The notes beneath the pieces are model-generated. The model was not told the DNA's origin. It ran no database searches and worked only from the letters and a program-made list of their open reading frames with translations. Position numbers and translations under genes: made by a program. Shown here piece after piece: positions 7,088 through 15,584 of a stretch of 53,166 nt of DNA (positions within the stretch are counted from its first letter, which is position 1; each line of letters opens with the position of its first letter). Origin of the DNA: DASTPP01 sp035762175 (GTDB lineage Bacteria > Myxococcota_A > Polyangia > Polyangiales > Polyangiaceae); the NCBI GenBank assembly GCA_035762175.1, contig DASTPP010000080.1, positions 1 through 53,166 of the forward strand, in the 5' to 3' direction.

Positions 7088-8607
7088 GGCCTCACCTCGA
7101 GGTAGGGCAGGAGGCCCGAGCGGCCGCCTTCGCGGCCGAAGCCGCTCTCTTTGTAGCCGCCGAAGGGCGACGCGGGGTCGAACTTGTTGAACGTGTTGCC
7201 CCAGACGACGCCGGCGCGAAGCCTCTTCGAGGCCCAGAGGAACTTCGCGCCCTTGTCCGTCCAGACGCCGGCCGACAGGCCGTAGAAGGTGTTGTTGGCC
7301 TTCTCGATGGCCTCGTCGGGGGTGCGGAAGGTGAGCACCGAGAGGACGGGGCCGAAGATCTCTTCGCGGGCGATGCGGTGCGAGGTCGAGACGCCGGTGA
7401 AGATGGTGGGGGCGAACCAGTAGCCGCGCTCGGGCAGGGAGCAGGGGGCGCTGAAGCGCTCGGCGCCCTCGCTCTCGCCGGAGGCGACGAGCTCTCGGAT
7501 GCGCTCGAGCTGGGCGCGCGAGTTGATGGCGCCGACGTCGGTGTTCTTGTCGAGCGGGTCGCCGACGCGCAGGGTGGCCATGCGGTCTTTGAGCTTGCGC
7601 ACGAGCGCGGGCAAGATGCTCTCTTCGACGAGCAGGCGCGAGCCGGCGCAGCAGACGTGGCCCTGGTTGAAGAAGATGCCGTTGATGACGCCCTCGACGG
7701 CCTGGTCGAGCGGGGCGTCGGCGAAGATGATGTTGGCCGCCTTGCCGCCGAGCTCGAGGGTGAGGCGCTTGCGCGAGCCGGCGAGGGCCTTCTGAATCTC
7801 TTTGCCGACGGCGGTCGAGCCGGTGAAGGCGACCTTGTCGACGCCGGGGTGGCGCACGAGGGCGGCGCCGGTCTTGCCGGCGCCCGAGACGATGTTGACG
7901 ACGCCCTCGGGCAGGTCGATTTCTTGGCAGAGCTGCGCGAGCAGGTAGGCCGACAGCGGGGTCGTCTCGGCGCTCTTGAGCACGACGGTGTTGCCGCAGG
8001 CGAGGGCGGGGGCGATCTTCCAGGCGGCCATGAGCAGCGGGAAGTTCCACGGAATCACCTGCGCGGCGACGCCGAGCGGGCGGGGCTGGGCGCCCGGCGC
8101 CGCGTAGGCGAGCTTGTCGGCCCAGCCGGCGTAGTAAAAGAAGTGCGCGGCCGCGAGCGGCACGTCGACGTCGCGCGACTCTTTGATGGGCTTGCCGCCG
8201 TCGAGCGTCTCGACGATGGCGAACTCGCGCGCCTTCTCTTGGAGGCGGCGGGCGAGGCGGTAGAGGTACTTGCCGCGCTCGAGGCCGGGCAGCTTCGACC
8301 AGACCGACTCGAAGGCGCCTCGGGCGGCCGTGACGGCGGCGTCGACGTCGGCCTCGTCGGCCTCGGCGACCTCGGCGAGCTTCTTCTCGGTCGAAGGGCT
8401 GTGGGTGTCGAAGTAGCGGCCCGAGCGCGGCGCGCGGAAGGCGCCGCCGACGAAGAGGTCGTAGCGGGGGCGGAGCTTGACGTGGTCGGTCGCCTCGGGC
8501 GAGGGGGCGTAGCCCCAGGCGTCGCCGAAGCGCAGGGCGGGCGGCGCGCCTGCGGGCGCGGGGGCGGCGAGCGTCGTCGTGCCGTCGTCGGTGCGGGAGA
8601 GCGTCAT
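7084..8607 (-). CDS. NAD(P)-dependent aldehyde dehydrogenase
   Basis: The 507-residue protein is a complete aldehyde dehydrogenase that oxidises an aldehyde to the acid. Visible motifs are PWNFPLLMAAWKIAPALACG, FTGSTAVGKEI, LELGGKAANIIF with the general-base Glu, and FFNQGHVCCAGSR with the catalytic Cys, followed by EEIFGPVLSV. It sits between deoC (8 bases upstream) and the truncated homologue (4-base overlap). DeoC releases acetaldehyde and glyceraldehyde-3-phosphate from deoxyribose-5-phosphate, so this enzyme probably oxidises the acetaldehyde. The substrate is inferred from context only. The start ATG at 8607 follows the deoC stop directly. Confidence 0.92.
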   Translation of the reverse strand: MTLSRTDDGTTTLAAPAPAGAPPALRFGDAWGYAPSPEATDHVKLRPRYDLFVGGAFRAPRSGRYFDTHSPSTEKKLAEVAEADEADVDAAVTAARGAFESVWSKLPGLERGKYLYRLARRLQEKAREFAIVETLDGGKPIKESRDVDVPLAAAHFFYYAGWADKLAYAAPGAQPRPLGVAAQVIPWNFPLLMAAWKIAPALACGNTVVLKSAETTPLSAYLLAQLCQEIDLPEGVVNIVSGAGKTGAALVRHPGVDKVAFTGSTAVGKEIQKALAGSRKRLTLELGGKAANIIFADAPLDQAVEGVINGIFFNQGHVCCAGSRLLVEESILPALVRKLKDRMATLRVGDPLDKNTDVGAINSRAQLERIRELVASGESEGAERFSAPCSLPERGYWFAPTIFTGVSTSHRIAREEIFGPVLSVLTFRTPDEAIEKANNTFYGLSAGVWTDKGAKFLWASKRLRAGVVWGNTFNKFDPASPFGGYKESGFGREGGRSGLLPYLEVRP

Positions 8608-8615
8608 GGCGGGCG

Positions 8616-9548
8616 TCAATCTTTCGAGAAGTAGTCGACGCCCTGGTAGGCGCCGGTGCGCTCTTTTTCGAGCTGCATGAGGATGTCGTTGACGAGCGCG
8701 CTCGCGCCGAAGCGGAACCGGTCGGGCGTCAGCCAGTCGTCGCCGAGCGTCTCTTTGACGAGCACGAGGTAGTGCAGCGCCTGCTTCGCGGTGCGGATGC
8801 CGCCGGCGGGCTTCATGCCGATCGGGCGGCCGGTGGCGTAGTAAAAGTCGCGGATGGCCTCGAGCATCACGAGGGTCACGGCGGGCGTGGCGGCCGGGGT
8901 GATCTTGCCGGTCGAGGTCTTGATGAAGTCGGCGCCGGCGGCCATGGCGATGTCGCTCGCGTGCCGGACGACGTCGTAGCTGCCGAGCTCGCCGGTCTCG
9001 AGGATGACCTTGAGGTGGGCCGAGCCGCAGGCCTCTTTGGTGCGGGCGATCTCGTCGAAGACCTTGGCGTAGTCGCCGGCGAGCATGGCGCCGCGGTCGA
9101 TGACCATGTCGATCTCGTCGGCGCCGAAGCCCACCGCGCGCCGGACGTCGTCGAGCTTGACCTCGAGGGGCGACTGCCCGCTCGGGAAGGCCGTGGCGAC
9201 CGAGGCGATGTGCACGCCGCTGCCCGCGAGGCAGCGGACGGCCGTCGGCACGAGGTTCGGGTAGACGCAGACGGCGGCGACGGGGCCGACGCTCGGATCG
9301 CGCTCGAGGGGCAGGCGCGCCTTGGCGCAGAGCGAGCGGACGCGCTCGGGGGTGTCTTTGCCCTCGAGGGTGGTCAGATCGCACATGCGCACGGCGAGGC
9401 GCAGGCCGGCGATCTTGGCGTCGCGCTTGAGGCTGCGGCGGCCGAGGGCGGCGGCGCGCTCGTCGACGGTGACCTGGTCGACGGACGGCGAGCGGAGGGG
9501 CAGGGGGGGGGAGGCGGCGGGCGCGCCTGACCAAGGGGCCAGCGTCAT
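8616..9548 (-). CDS. deoC: Deoxyribose-phosphate aldolase
   Basis: The 310-residue protein is a class I aldolase that splits 2-deoxyribose-5-phosphate into acetaldehyde and glyceraldehyde-3-phosphate in deoxynucleoside breakdown. It shows AAVCVYPNLVPTA, EIDMVIDRGAMLAGDY, the Schiff-base lysine in FIKTSTGK and the second lysine block KPAGGIRT. It is about 50 residues longer at the N-terminus than the short bacterial forms, as in the group that pairs with aldehyde dehydrogenases. It heads a three-gene operon with the two aldehyde dehydrogenase genes. The chosen start is the ATG at 9548. Confidence 0.95.
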   Translation of the reverse strand: MTLAPWSGAPAASPPLPLRSPSVDQVTVDERAAALGRRSLKRDAKIAGLRLAVRMCDLTTLEGKDTPERVRSLCAKARLPLERDPSVGPVAAVCVYPNLVPTAVRCLAGSGVHIASVATAFPSGQSPLEVKLDDVRRAVGFGADEIDMVIDRGAMLAGDYAKVFDEIARTKEACGSAHLKVILETGELGSYDVVRHASDIAMAAGADFIKTSTGKITPAATPAVTLVMLEAIRDFYYATGRPIGMKPAGGIRTAKQALHYLVLVKETLGDDWLTPDRFRFGASALVNDILMQLEKERTGAYQGVDYFSKD

Positions 9549-9648
9549 GGCGCGCACCTTAATCTCAGAGGCGTCAGGGCCACAGCGTAAAGTCTGAGTC
9601 GGCCAGGGCCTTGGTTGGGGGTCGGCGACGCGCTGCGGCGCGGTACGG

Positions 9649-9797
9649 CCCTCGCTGCCCTGGATCCGCGCGGCGGATCGTCGGGCGCGCGCTTCGGGCA
9701 CCCTGAACTCGCCCTCCCGGGGGAGGGCTCAGACAGCAGGGCACCCGCCCTCCGCGCGCGCCCGACGATCCGCCGCGCGGATCCAGGGCAGCGAGGG
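9649..9797. repeat. Large nested palindrome with 44-bp perfect arms
   Basis: Positions 9649-9692 and 9754-9797 are perfect inverted repeats of 44 bp, separated by 61 bases. The loop holds an inner perfect 8-bp stem (GCCCTCCC / GGGAGGGC) and a 31-base motif at 9722-9752 that recurs, 27 of 31 bases, at 312-342. It lies between the 5' end of deoC and the 3' end of the HEAT-repeat gene. No transposase is encoded. It is best described as a palindromic intergenic element of unknown type. Confidence 0.85.
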
Positions 9798-9853
9798 GGA
9801 GGGGACGCCGAGCGCGATTCAGGGCAGCGAGGGGGAGGGGACGCCGAGCGCGA
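9784..9853. repeat. 34-bp direct repeat at the end of the HEAT-repeat gene
   Basis: The 34-base sequence beginning CAGGGCAGCGAGGGGGAGGG occurs at 9784-9817 and again at 9820-9853, a period of 36 bases. The second copy contains the stop and last codons of the HEAT-repeat gene. The first copy overlaps the end of the palindrome's right arm, so the palindrome includes duplicated gene-end sequence. Confidence 0.8.
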
Positions 9854-12323
9854 GCGTGCCGCGGGGGGCGCGGCGCTCGAAGACGGCGCCGCGGCGGTCG
9901 GTCAGGCCGTGGCGGGTGCGCCCGTCGGCGAGGCGCAGGGCGAAGGGGGCCTCGGGCTGGGGGCGGGTCGAGCCGTCGGGCACGACGAGGACGGTGACGG
10001 GCTCGCCTTCGGCCTTGGGCCGGGGGGGGCGGGGGGCGCAACGGGCGGCGACCGAGCCGTAGGGGTCGTCGTGGCGGCAGCGGTGCAGGGCGGCGCGGTC
10101 GCGCTCGGGGGCGCTCGAGGGCTGGGCGGCGAGCAGGTCGGCGGCGGCGGCGCGGGCGACGGGCGAGGCGTCGTAGACGAGGGCGGCGCGCTCGGGCGAG
10201 CCGTCGCCGCAGCGCGCGCGCAAAAGGGCGAGGGCGGTGAGGGCGCCCGCCCGGACGTAGGATCGGCCGTCGCGCAGGGCGGCGCAGAGCAGGGGCTGGG
10301 CGCGCGCCGAGGCGCCGTGCCGCTCGGCGAGGGTGCCGAGGGCCGAGGCGGCGTTGGCGGCGACGGCGGTCGACTCGTCGCGCAGGCGCCGGGCGACGAG
10401 CTCGAGATCGCTGGCGTCGCCGACGGGGCCGAGCGACCAGAGGGCGCTCGCGCGCACGCCGGCGTCGGCGTCGGCGGCGAGCGCGCGCAAGAGCGGCGCG
10501 TCGGCCGCGGACTCGCCGAGCAGCTCGGCGGCCTTGCGGCGGTCGGCCGCCACGGCCGAGCGGGCGGCGCGGGCGAGGGCGGCGCGCGCCTCGGGGCGCT
10601 TCATGCGGCCGAGGCCCTCGAGCAGCGCGTCGCGCGTCGGCCCCTCGGCGAGGGGGGCGAGGGCGGCGGCGCTCTCGGCGGTGCGGGCCGAGCTGGCGCG
10701 GGCGAGGGCGGCGGCGGCGGCGGCGGCGAGGGCGCTGCGGTCTTGCTCTTCGGTCGAGCCGAGGCGGCGCACGATCTCGCCGAGCGTCGCCTCGCTCGCG
10801 GCCGAGCCGAGCGCGGCGGCGGCGCGGGCGCGCACGACGGGGTCGTCGTCGCCGGCGGCCTCGAGCAGCGCCCGGTCGTGGCCGCCGGCCGGGCCGAGCG
10901 AGCCGAGCGCGTCGAGCGCGGCGAGGCGCAGGGCCATCTCGTTCGACTTGACGAAGGGGGCGACGAGGGCGGCGGCGCGGGGCGAGCCGGTGCGCCCGAG
11001 CAGGCGCAAGAGGGCGGGGCGCTCGTCGGCGCGCGTCTGGGGCGCGAAGAGCAGGGCGGCGATGGGGTCGACGGCGCGCCCGTCGGGCCTCTTCGGGTCG
11101 AGCAGGGCCTCGGCCGCGGCGCGCGCCTCGGCGCGCACGGGGGCCGAGGGGTGGGCGAGCAGCTCGAGGACGGAGGGCAGCGCGCTCGTGTCGCCGACGA
11201 GCGCGAGGGCGCGCAGGGCCGGCCCCGGCGGCAGCGCCCCGGCCTTGAGCGCGCGCGCGATGGGCTCGCGCGCCTCGGCGGCGCCGAGCGAGCCGAGCGC
11301 GAGGGCGGCGGCCGCGAGCGCGCGCTCGGACCGGGCCGAGCCGAGGGTGGCGAGCAGCACCGGCACGGCCTTGCGGCCGGCGGCGACGAGCGCGTCGCGG
11401 GCGGGGGTTTGCCCGTTCGGCGCCTCGTCGTCGTACGCGAGGGCGGAGGCGAGCACGCCGAGGGCGCGCTCGGTGCCGAGGCGCGCGAGCGCGGCGAGCG
11501 CGGCGCGCCGGAGCGCGGCCGGGTGCGGCGGCTCGACGAGCGGGGCGATGGCGAGCACGGCGGTCGCGTCGCCGAGCTGGCCGAGGGCGGAGAGCGCCTC
11601 GATGCGCACGTCGGGGTTGGGGTCGCGCAGCGCGAGCAGGAGCGAGCTCGTCGCCCGCGCGTCGCCGAGCTCGCCGAGCGCCCGCGCGACCGCGCGCCGC
11701 ACCTCGGGCGCGCTGTCTTGGATCTTGCCGAGCAGCGGCACCACGGCGCGCCCGTCGCCCGAGCGGGCGAGCGCCTCGACCACGGCCGAGCGCACCTCGG
11801 GCACCGCGTCGTCGAGGTGGCCGAGCAGGGGCAGCACCGCGTCGGGGTGGGTGGCGTTGCCGAGGGCGCGGGCGGCCGCGCGCCGGACGCCCGCGTCGCC
11901 GTCGCCGAGCACGCGCCCGAGCGCCGCCGCCGCCCGCTCGCTCGGCGCGGGCCGGATGACCTGGCAGGCCGCGAGGCGCAGCCGGACGTCGGCCTCGTTG
12001 AGCCAGGGCACCACCGCGTCGGAGGCGCCCTCGAGCCGGTGCTCGACCGCGGCGGCCGCGGCGGCGAGCCGGACCTCGACGTCGGGGTCGGTGAGCGCCG
12101 ACTTGACGAGGGGCGCGGCGAGCGTGGCGGGCAAGCCGGCGAGCTCGCGCGCGGCCGCGCGCCGCTCGGCCGGGTCGGGCGAGGCGAGGTGCTGCGCGAC
12201 GCGGTCGGGCTCGGTCGGCCAGACCGCCGCGCGCGCCGGGCCCGCGAGCGCCACGAGCGCGACCAAGGCCGCCGCCCCGACCCCGCCCGGCCCGAGCGCC
12301 GGGCGCCGATTCAATCGCCGCAT
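9819..12323 (-). CDS. Secreted HEAT-repeat protein
   Basis: The 834-residue product starts with a signal peptide (GGVGAAALVALVALAGPARA) and then consists almost entirely of HEAT-like alpha-helical repeats of about 30 residues, recognisable by recurring DPDVEVRLAAAAAA, AVPEVRSAVVEALA and PNPDVRIEALSALG. Such solenoids bind proteins and are typical of phycocyanobilin-lyase-like HEAT families, but no enzyme motif is present. The last 120 residues are not repetitive and contain several Cys. It is probably periplasmic or on the cell surface. The gene is alone; its 3' end runs into duplicated DNA. Confidence 0.85.
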   Translation of the reverse strand: MRRLNRRPALGPGGVGAAALVALVALAGPARAAVWPTEPDRVAQHLASPDPAERRAAARELAGLPATLAAPLVKSALTDPDVEVRLAAAAAAVEHRLEGASDAVVPWLNEADVRLRLAACQVIRPAPSERAAAALGRVLGDGDAGVRRAAARALGNATHPDAVLPLLGHLDDAVPEVRSAVVEALARSGDGRAVVPLLGKIQDSAPEVRRAVARALGELGDARATSSLLLALRDPNPDVRIEALSALGQLGDATAVLAIAPLVEPPHPAALRRAALAALARLGTERALGVLASALAYDDEAPNGQTPARDALVAAGRKAVPVLLATLGSARSERALAAAALALGSLGAAEAREPIARALKAGALPPGPALRALALVGDTSALPSVLELLAHPSAPVRAEARAAAEALLDPKRPDGRAVDPIAALLFAPQTRADERPALLRLLGRTGSPRAAALVAPFVKSNEMALRLAALDALGSLGPAGGHDRALLEAAGDDDPVVRARAAAALGSAASEATLGEIVRRLGSTEEQDRSALAAAAAAALARASSARTAESAAALAPLAEGPTRDALLEGLGRMKRPEARAALARAARSAVAADRRKAAELLGESAADAPLLRALAADADAGVRASALWSLGPVGDASDLELVARRLRDESTAVAANAASALGTLAERHGASARAQPLLCAALRDGRSYVRAGALTALALLRARCGDGSPERAALVYDASPVARAAAADLLAAQPSSAPERDRAALHRCRHDDPYGSVAARCAPRPPRPKAEGEPVTVLVVPDGSTRPQPEAPFALRLADGRTRHGLTDRRGAVFERRAPRGTLALGVPSPSLP

Positions 12324-12386
12324 CGTGCCCGCACCTTAGCACGCGGCGGCGCTCAGCCCCCGGCTCGCAGCGCGCGGCGGCGGCGC

Positions 12387-12683
12387 TCAGCCCGGCCCGC
12401 CGCCCCGCCCCCCGGCGGGCGGGCCGGCCTCGCCCCGCACCGCGCGCTCGGCCCCCTCGACGCGGGCGAGGATGTCGCGCGCGTGCGCGAGCAGCACCTC
12501 GCCCGCGGGCAGGAGGCGCACGCCGCGCGCCGTGCGCTCGAAGAGCTGGGCGCCGAGCTCGTCTTCGAGCCCCCGGATCTGCCGGCTGAGCGGCGGCTGC
12601 GAGACGTGCAGGCGCCGCGCCGCCCGCCCGACGTTTTTCTCTTCGGCGACGGCGACGAAGTAGCGAAGCTGCGTCAGGCTCAT
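12387..12683 (-). CDS. LysR-type DNA-binding domain without effector domain
   Basis: The 98-residue protein matches the N-terminal helix-turn-helix and linker helix of LysR regulators: MSLTQLRYFVAVAEEKNVGR, AARRLHVSQPPLSRQIRGLE and LGAQLFERTARGVRLLPAGE. LysR proteins normally have about 300 residues; here the effector-binding domain is missing and a Gly/Pro-rich tail ends the protein. It could be a remnant of a full regulator or a small repressor in its own right. It is divergent from map across a 262-base gap containing GC-rich palindromes, a natural place for its operator. Confidence 0.8.
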   Translation of the reverse strand: MSLTQLRYFVAVAEEKNVGRAARRLHVSQPPLSRQIRGLEDELGAQLFERTARGVRLLPAGEVLLAHARDILARVEGAERAVRGEAGPPAGGRGGGPG

Positions 12684-12774
12684 GCCGTCAGGGTACCGTC
12701 GAAGGGGCGGGCGGCGAGCAAGATTTCCGCCGGCCGGCGCCCCGGCGAGGGCCGATGCCGGCCGGTTTACCCCC

Positions 12775-12861
12775 GCCGCCCGGGCCCGCGGGGGGCCCCG
12801 GCCTCGAGCGAGGCGCGGTGGGCGCGGAGGGTGCCGCCGCCCGGGCCCGCGGGGGGCCCCG
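12775..12861. repeat. Pair of 26-bp direct repeats in the LysR-map divergent gap
   Basis: A 26-base sequence starting GCCGCCCGGGCCCGCGGGGG occurs at 12775-12800 and 12836-12861. Each copy contains the near-palindrome GGGCCC-GCGGGG-GGCCCC. They lie between the mini-LysR gene and map and could be operators or simple GC-rich duplications. Confidence 0.6.
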
Positions 12862-12945
12862 CCGGCCGCCGCGGCCCGCCGCGCGGGGCCAGATCGAAAC
12901 GGTATTGGACGCGCCCGCCCCCCGCGGCCCAGGCTCTTGCCCATC

Positions 12946-13731
12946 ATGGCCATCGAACGCTTCGGCCCCCGCGAGCTCGAGGGGCTACGCCGCGCGGGGC
13001 GCGCCGCGGCCGAGACGCTCGCCTTCGTCGGCTCGCGCCTGCGCCCCGGCATGAGCACCTCCGACGTCGACGCCCTCGTGCGCGAAGACACCGCCCGCCG
13101 CGGCGGCCGGCCGAGCCAGCTCGGGTATATGGGCTTTCCGGCCGCGGTGTGCACGAGCCGCAACCACGTGGTGTGCCACGGCATCCCGAGCCCCCGCGAG
13201 CGGCTCGAGCCGGGCGACATCGTCAACGTCGACGTGACGACCGAGCTCGGGGGCTTTCACGGCGACACCTCGGCCACCTTCCTCATCGGCGAGCCCGGGC
13301 CCGAGGCGCGCCACGTCGCCGACGTCGCCCGGCGCTGCCGCGACGCGGGCATCGCCGCGGTGCGCGAGGGGGCCCGGCTCGGCGACGTGGGCGCCGCCAT
13401 CGAGGCGCTGGCGCGGCGCGAGGGCTGCAGCGTCGTGCGCGAGTTCGGCGGCCACGGCATCGGCCGCTCGATGCACGCCGAGCCGCACGTGCCGCACGTG
13501 GGCCGGCGCGGCGAGGGGCTGCGGCTGCGGGCGGGCATGGCCATCACCATCGAGCCCATGGTCAACCTGGGCGGGGCCGACGTGCGCATGCTCGCCGACG
13601 GCTGGACGGTGGTGACCGCCGACGGCTCGCTCTCGGCCCAGTTCGAGCACACGGTCTACGTGACCGAGACGGGCTGCGAGGTGCTGACGCTGTTGTTACA
13701 GCGGTTCGCACGTCGACGGCGCACCGCCTGA
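12946..13731 (+). CDS. map: Methionine aminopeptidase, type I
   Basis: The 261-residue enzyme removes the initiator methionine from new proteins in the cytosol. The five metal ligands are visible: Asp in NVDVT, Asp in GDTSAT, His in GGHGIG, Glu in TIEPM and Glu in QFEHT. YMGFPAAVCTSRNHVVCHG is the expected substrate-binding block. There is no N-terminal zinc-finger extension, so it is the short bacterial form. I took the ATG at 12946; the frame is open upstream but that part is Pro/Arg-rich noise. A perfect hairpin follows the stop. Confidence 0.95.
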   Translation: MAIERFGPRELEGLRRAGRAAAETLAFVGSRLRPGMSTSDVDALVREDTARRGGRPSQLGYMGFPAAVCTSRNHVVCHGIPSPRERLEPGDIVNVDVTTELGGFHGDTSATFLIGEPGPEARHVADVARRCRDAGIAAVREGARLGDVGAAIEALARREGCSVVREFGGHGIGRSMHAEPHVPHVGRRGEGLRLRAGMAITIEPMVNLGGADVRMLADGWTVVTADGSLSAQFEHTVYVTETGCEVLTLLLQRFARRRRTA

Positions 13732-13746
13732 GCGAAGGGGGTCGAC

Positions 13747-13771
13747 CGCGCCGCTCGTAACGAGCGGCGCG
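13747..13771. terminator. Perfect 12-bp hairpin after map
   Basis: CGCGCCGCTCGT and ACGAGCGGCGCG form a perfect inverted repeat around a single A, starting 16 bases after the map stop. It is a good candidate for a terminator hairpin, although no T-tract follows. Confidence 0.5.
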
Positions 13772-13867
13772 TCGGGACGACGGCCGTACGCCGTCGACGT
13801 GCGAACCGGGGTTCGAGCGGAATTTGGCCCTCCGCGCGCGCCGCCGCTATCGGGAGGGGCGAGCGCG

Positions 13868-14668
13868 ATGGGTGCCGACGAGCAGCGGAGCGGGCGGGGC
13901 GAGGGGGGGGCGGCGCCGGCCGGGCCGGGGGCGGGGCCGCTCGTCGGCCCGCTCTTCGCGTCCCTGGCCGGCGCCCTCGCGGTCTTCGCCGCCGTCGCGC
14001 TCGCGCGCCGGCCGGGAGCCCCGCCGCCGCGGCCGGGCTCGCCCCTCGACGCGCTGCCGGCGCTCTCGGCGACGCCGGTGCGCGAGCTCGTCACGGCGGC
14101 CGAGGTGACCTTCCCCTCGATCTTGTCGGACGAGGGGCGGCCGACCACGGCGCTCGCCGCGCTCGGCGCGGGCTCGGCCCCGGCCCCGTCGGCCTCGGCG
14201 CCCCGGGCGCCCGTGCCGCTGACGCCGCTGCCGCTGCCGGCGCAGCGCGTCGCCGACCCCTCGCCGCTCTTGACCAACCCGCGCGACCCCCTCTCGACGC
14301 TGGCCAAGGACGCGGCGGCGCCGAAGAACGTGACGCCGGCGGAGCCGGGGCGCCCGGGGCCCTACCTCTTGCAGGTGGGCTCGTTCCGGACGGAGCCGGA
14401 GGCGGCGGCGTTCGCGACGGCGCTGCGCGAGCGGGGGCACCGGGCCTACGTCGAGAGCGCGCAGGTGTCGCGGCGCGGCACCTGGTACCGGGTGCGCGTC
14501 GGGCCCTTCTACTCGACGCGCGAGGCGAACGCGTACCGGACCGAGTTCGAGCGGCGCGAGCACATCGTGCCGTACCTGATGGACGTCGAGAAGGAGAAGC
14601 GCGTCGCCGAAGCGCTCGAGTTCGAGCGGCGGGCGCGCGAGGAGCGCCGCGCCCGCCGCCGCCGCTGA
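13868..14668 (+). CDS. Membrane-anchored SPOR-domain protein
   Basis: The 266-residue protein has a short cytosolic N-terminus, one transmembrane segment (PLVGPLFASLAGALAVFAAVA, about residues 26-46), a Pro/Ala-rich linker, and a C-terminal SPOR domain beginning YLLQVGSFRTEPEAAAF. SPOR domains bind glycan strands without stem peptides at the division septum, so a role in cell-wall remodelling or division is likely. The last 30 residues are highly charged and Arg-rich (REERRARRRR). The ATG at 13868 follows a GGGAGGGG ribosome-binding site. It appears to be a single gene. Confidence 0.85.
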   Translation: MGADEQRSGRGEGGAAPAGPGAGPLVGPLFASLAGALAVFAAVALARRPGAPPPRPGSPLDALPALSATPVRELVTAAEVTFPSILSDEGRPTTALAALGAGSAPAPSASAPRAPVPLTPLPLPAQRVADPSPLLTNPRDPLSTLAKDAAAPKNVTPAEPGRPGPYLLQVGSFRTEPEAAAFATALRERGHRAYVESAQVSRRGTWYRVRVGPFYSTREANAYRTEFERREHIVPYLMDVEKEKRVAEALEFERRAREERRARRRR

Positions 14669-14699
14669 TACCCCCCCCTGGGGCTGCGGGGGCCGAGCG

Positions 14700-14756
14700 C
14701 GCCCCTTGTGACGGGCCGGGAAGGGGCGTAATAAGGGCGCGGGGCCGTTCGGCCCC
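14700..14756. terminator. Two hairpins after the SPOR gene
   Basis: CGCCCCTT (14700-14707) pairs with AAGGGGCG (14721-14728) around a 13-base loop, and GGGGCC (14741-14746) pairs with GGCCCC (14751-14756) around a GTTC loop. They lie between the SPOR gene and the next gene and could end transcription of the former. Confidence 0.35.
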
Positions 14757-14782
14757 GACCGGCGGGAGGCAACGGAGGCGCG

Positions 14783-15550
14783 ATGCGAGTCGATGGGAGC
14801 GTGGTCGTCGTCACCGGCGGCGCCTCGGGCCTGGGGGCGGCGGTCGCGCGCCGGCTGCACGGCCGCGGGGCCCGGGTGGTGGTGCTCGACCGGGCGGCCG
14901 AGGCGGGCGAGGCCCTGGCGGGGGCGCTGGGCGAGGGCGCGGCCTTCGCCGCGGGCGACGTGACGGACGAGGCGGCGGTGCGGGCGGCGTTCGAGCTCGG
15001 GCGCGGGCGCTTCGGGCCGGTGCGCGCGGTCGTCGGCTGCGCGGGCGTCGGCACCCCGGGCCGGGTGCTTTCGAAGGACGGGCCCCAGCCGCTCGAGGCC
15101 TTCGCCCGCACGGTGCAGGTCAACCTGCTCGGCATGTTCAACGTCGTGCGCCTCGGCGCCGCGGCGATGGCCGACAACGAGCCGAACGGCGAGGGCGAGC
15201 GGGGGGTCGTGGTGATGACGGCCTCGGTCGCGGCCTTCGACGGCCAGGTGGGGCAGGCGGCGTACGCGGCGTCGAAGGGCGGCGTCGTGGCGATGACGCT
15301 GCCGATCGCGCGCGAGCTCGCGCGCTTCGGCGTGCGCGTGGTGACCGTCGCGCCGGGCCTCTTCGACACGCCGCTGCTCGGCGCGCTGCCCGAGGCGGCG
15401 CGCCAGTCGCTCGGCCAGCAGGTGCCCTTCCCGCCGCGGCTCGGCCGGCCCGACGAGTTCGCGGCGCTCGTCGAGCACGTCGTCGAGAACCCCATGCTCA
15501 ACGGCGAGACCATCCGACTCGACGGCGCGCTGCGCATGGCGCCCAAGTGA
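14783..15550 (+). CDS. Short-chain dehydrogenase, 3-hydroxyacyl-CoA dehydrogenase type II-like
   Basis: The 255-residue protein is a classical short-chain dehydrogenase with the cofactor motif TGGASGLG (residues 11-18), the Asp that selects NAD in VVVLDRAAE, the catalytic Ser in VVMTASVAAFDGQVGQ and YAASK. The pattern VAPGLFDTPLLGALPE and PRLGRPDEFAALVEHVVEN closely resembles the HSD10 / 3-hydroxyacyl-CoA dehydrogenase type II group, which acts on branched-chain and short 3-hydroxyacyl-CoA. That substrate is an inference from family resemblance. A GGGAGGCAACGGAGG ribosome-binding region precedes the ATG. Confidence 0.88.
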   Translation: MRVDGSVVVVTGGASGLGAAVARRLHGRGARVVVLDRAAEAGEALAGALGEGAAFAAGDVTDEAAVRAAFELGRGRFGPVRAVVGCAGVGTPGRVLSKDGPQPLEAFARTVQVNLLGMFNVVRLGAAAMADNEPNGEGERGVVVMTASVAAFDGQVGQAAYAASKGGVVAMTLPIARELARFGVRVVTVAPGLFDTPLLGALPEAARQSLGQQVPFPPRLGRPDEFAALVEHVVENPMLNGETIRLDGALRMAPK

Positions 15551-15584
15551 GCGCCCGGGCGCGGCGGCGCGGGGGGCCCCGGCG

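Noticed and set aside
4727..7105. Long plus-strand open frame opposite the AlbA and aldehyde dehydrogenase genes
   Set aside because: It is an antisense shadow in GC-rich DNA; the minus strand carries clear protein families over the same bases.
9615..13760. Very long plus-strand frame across deoC, the HEAT gene and map
   Set aside because: It is Gly/Arg/Ala-rich without any domain until noise over map; the minus-strand HEAT protein and the map frame explain the DNA.
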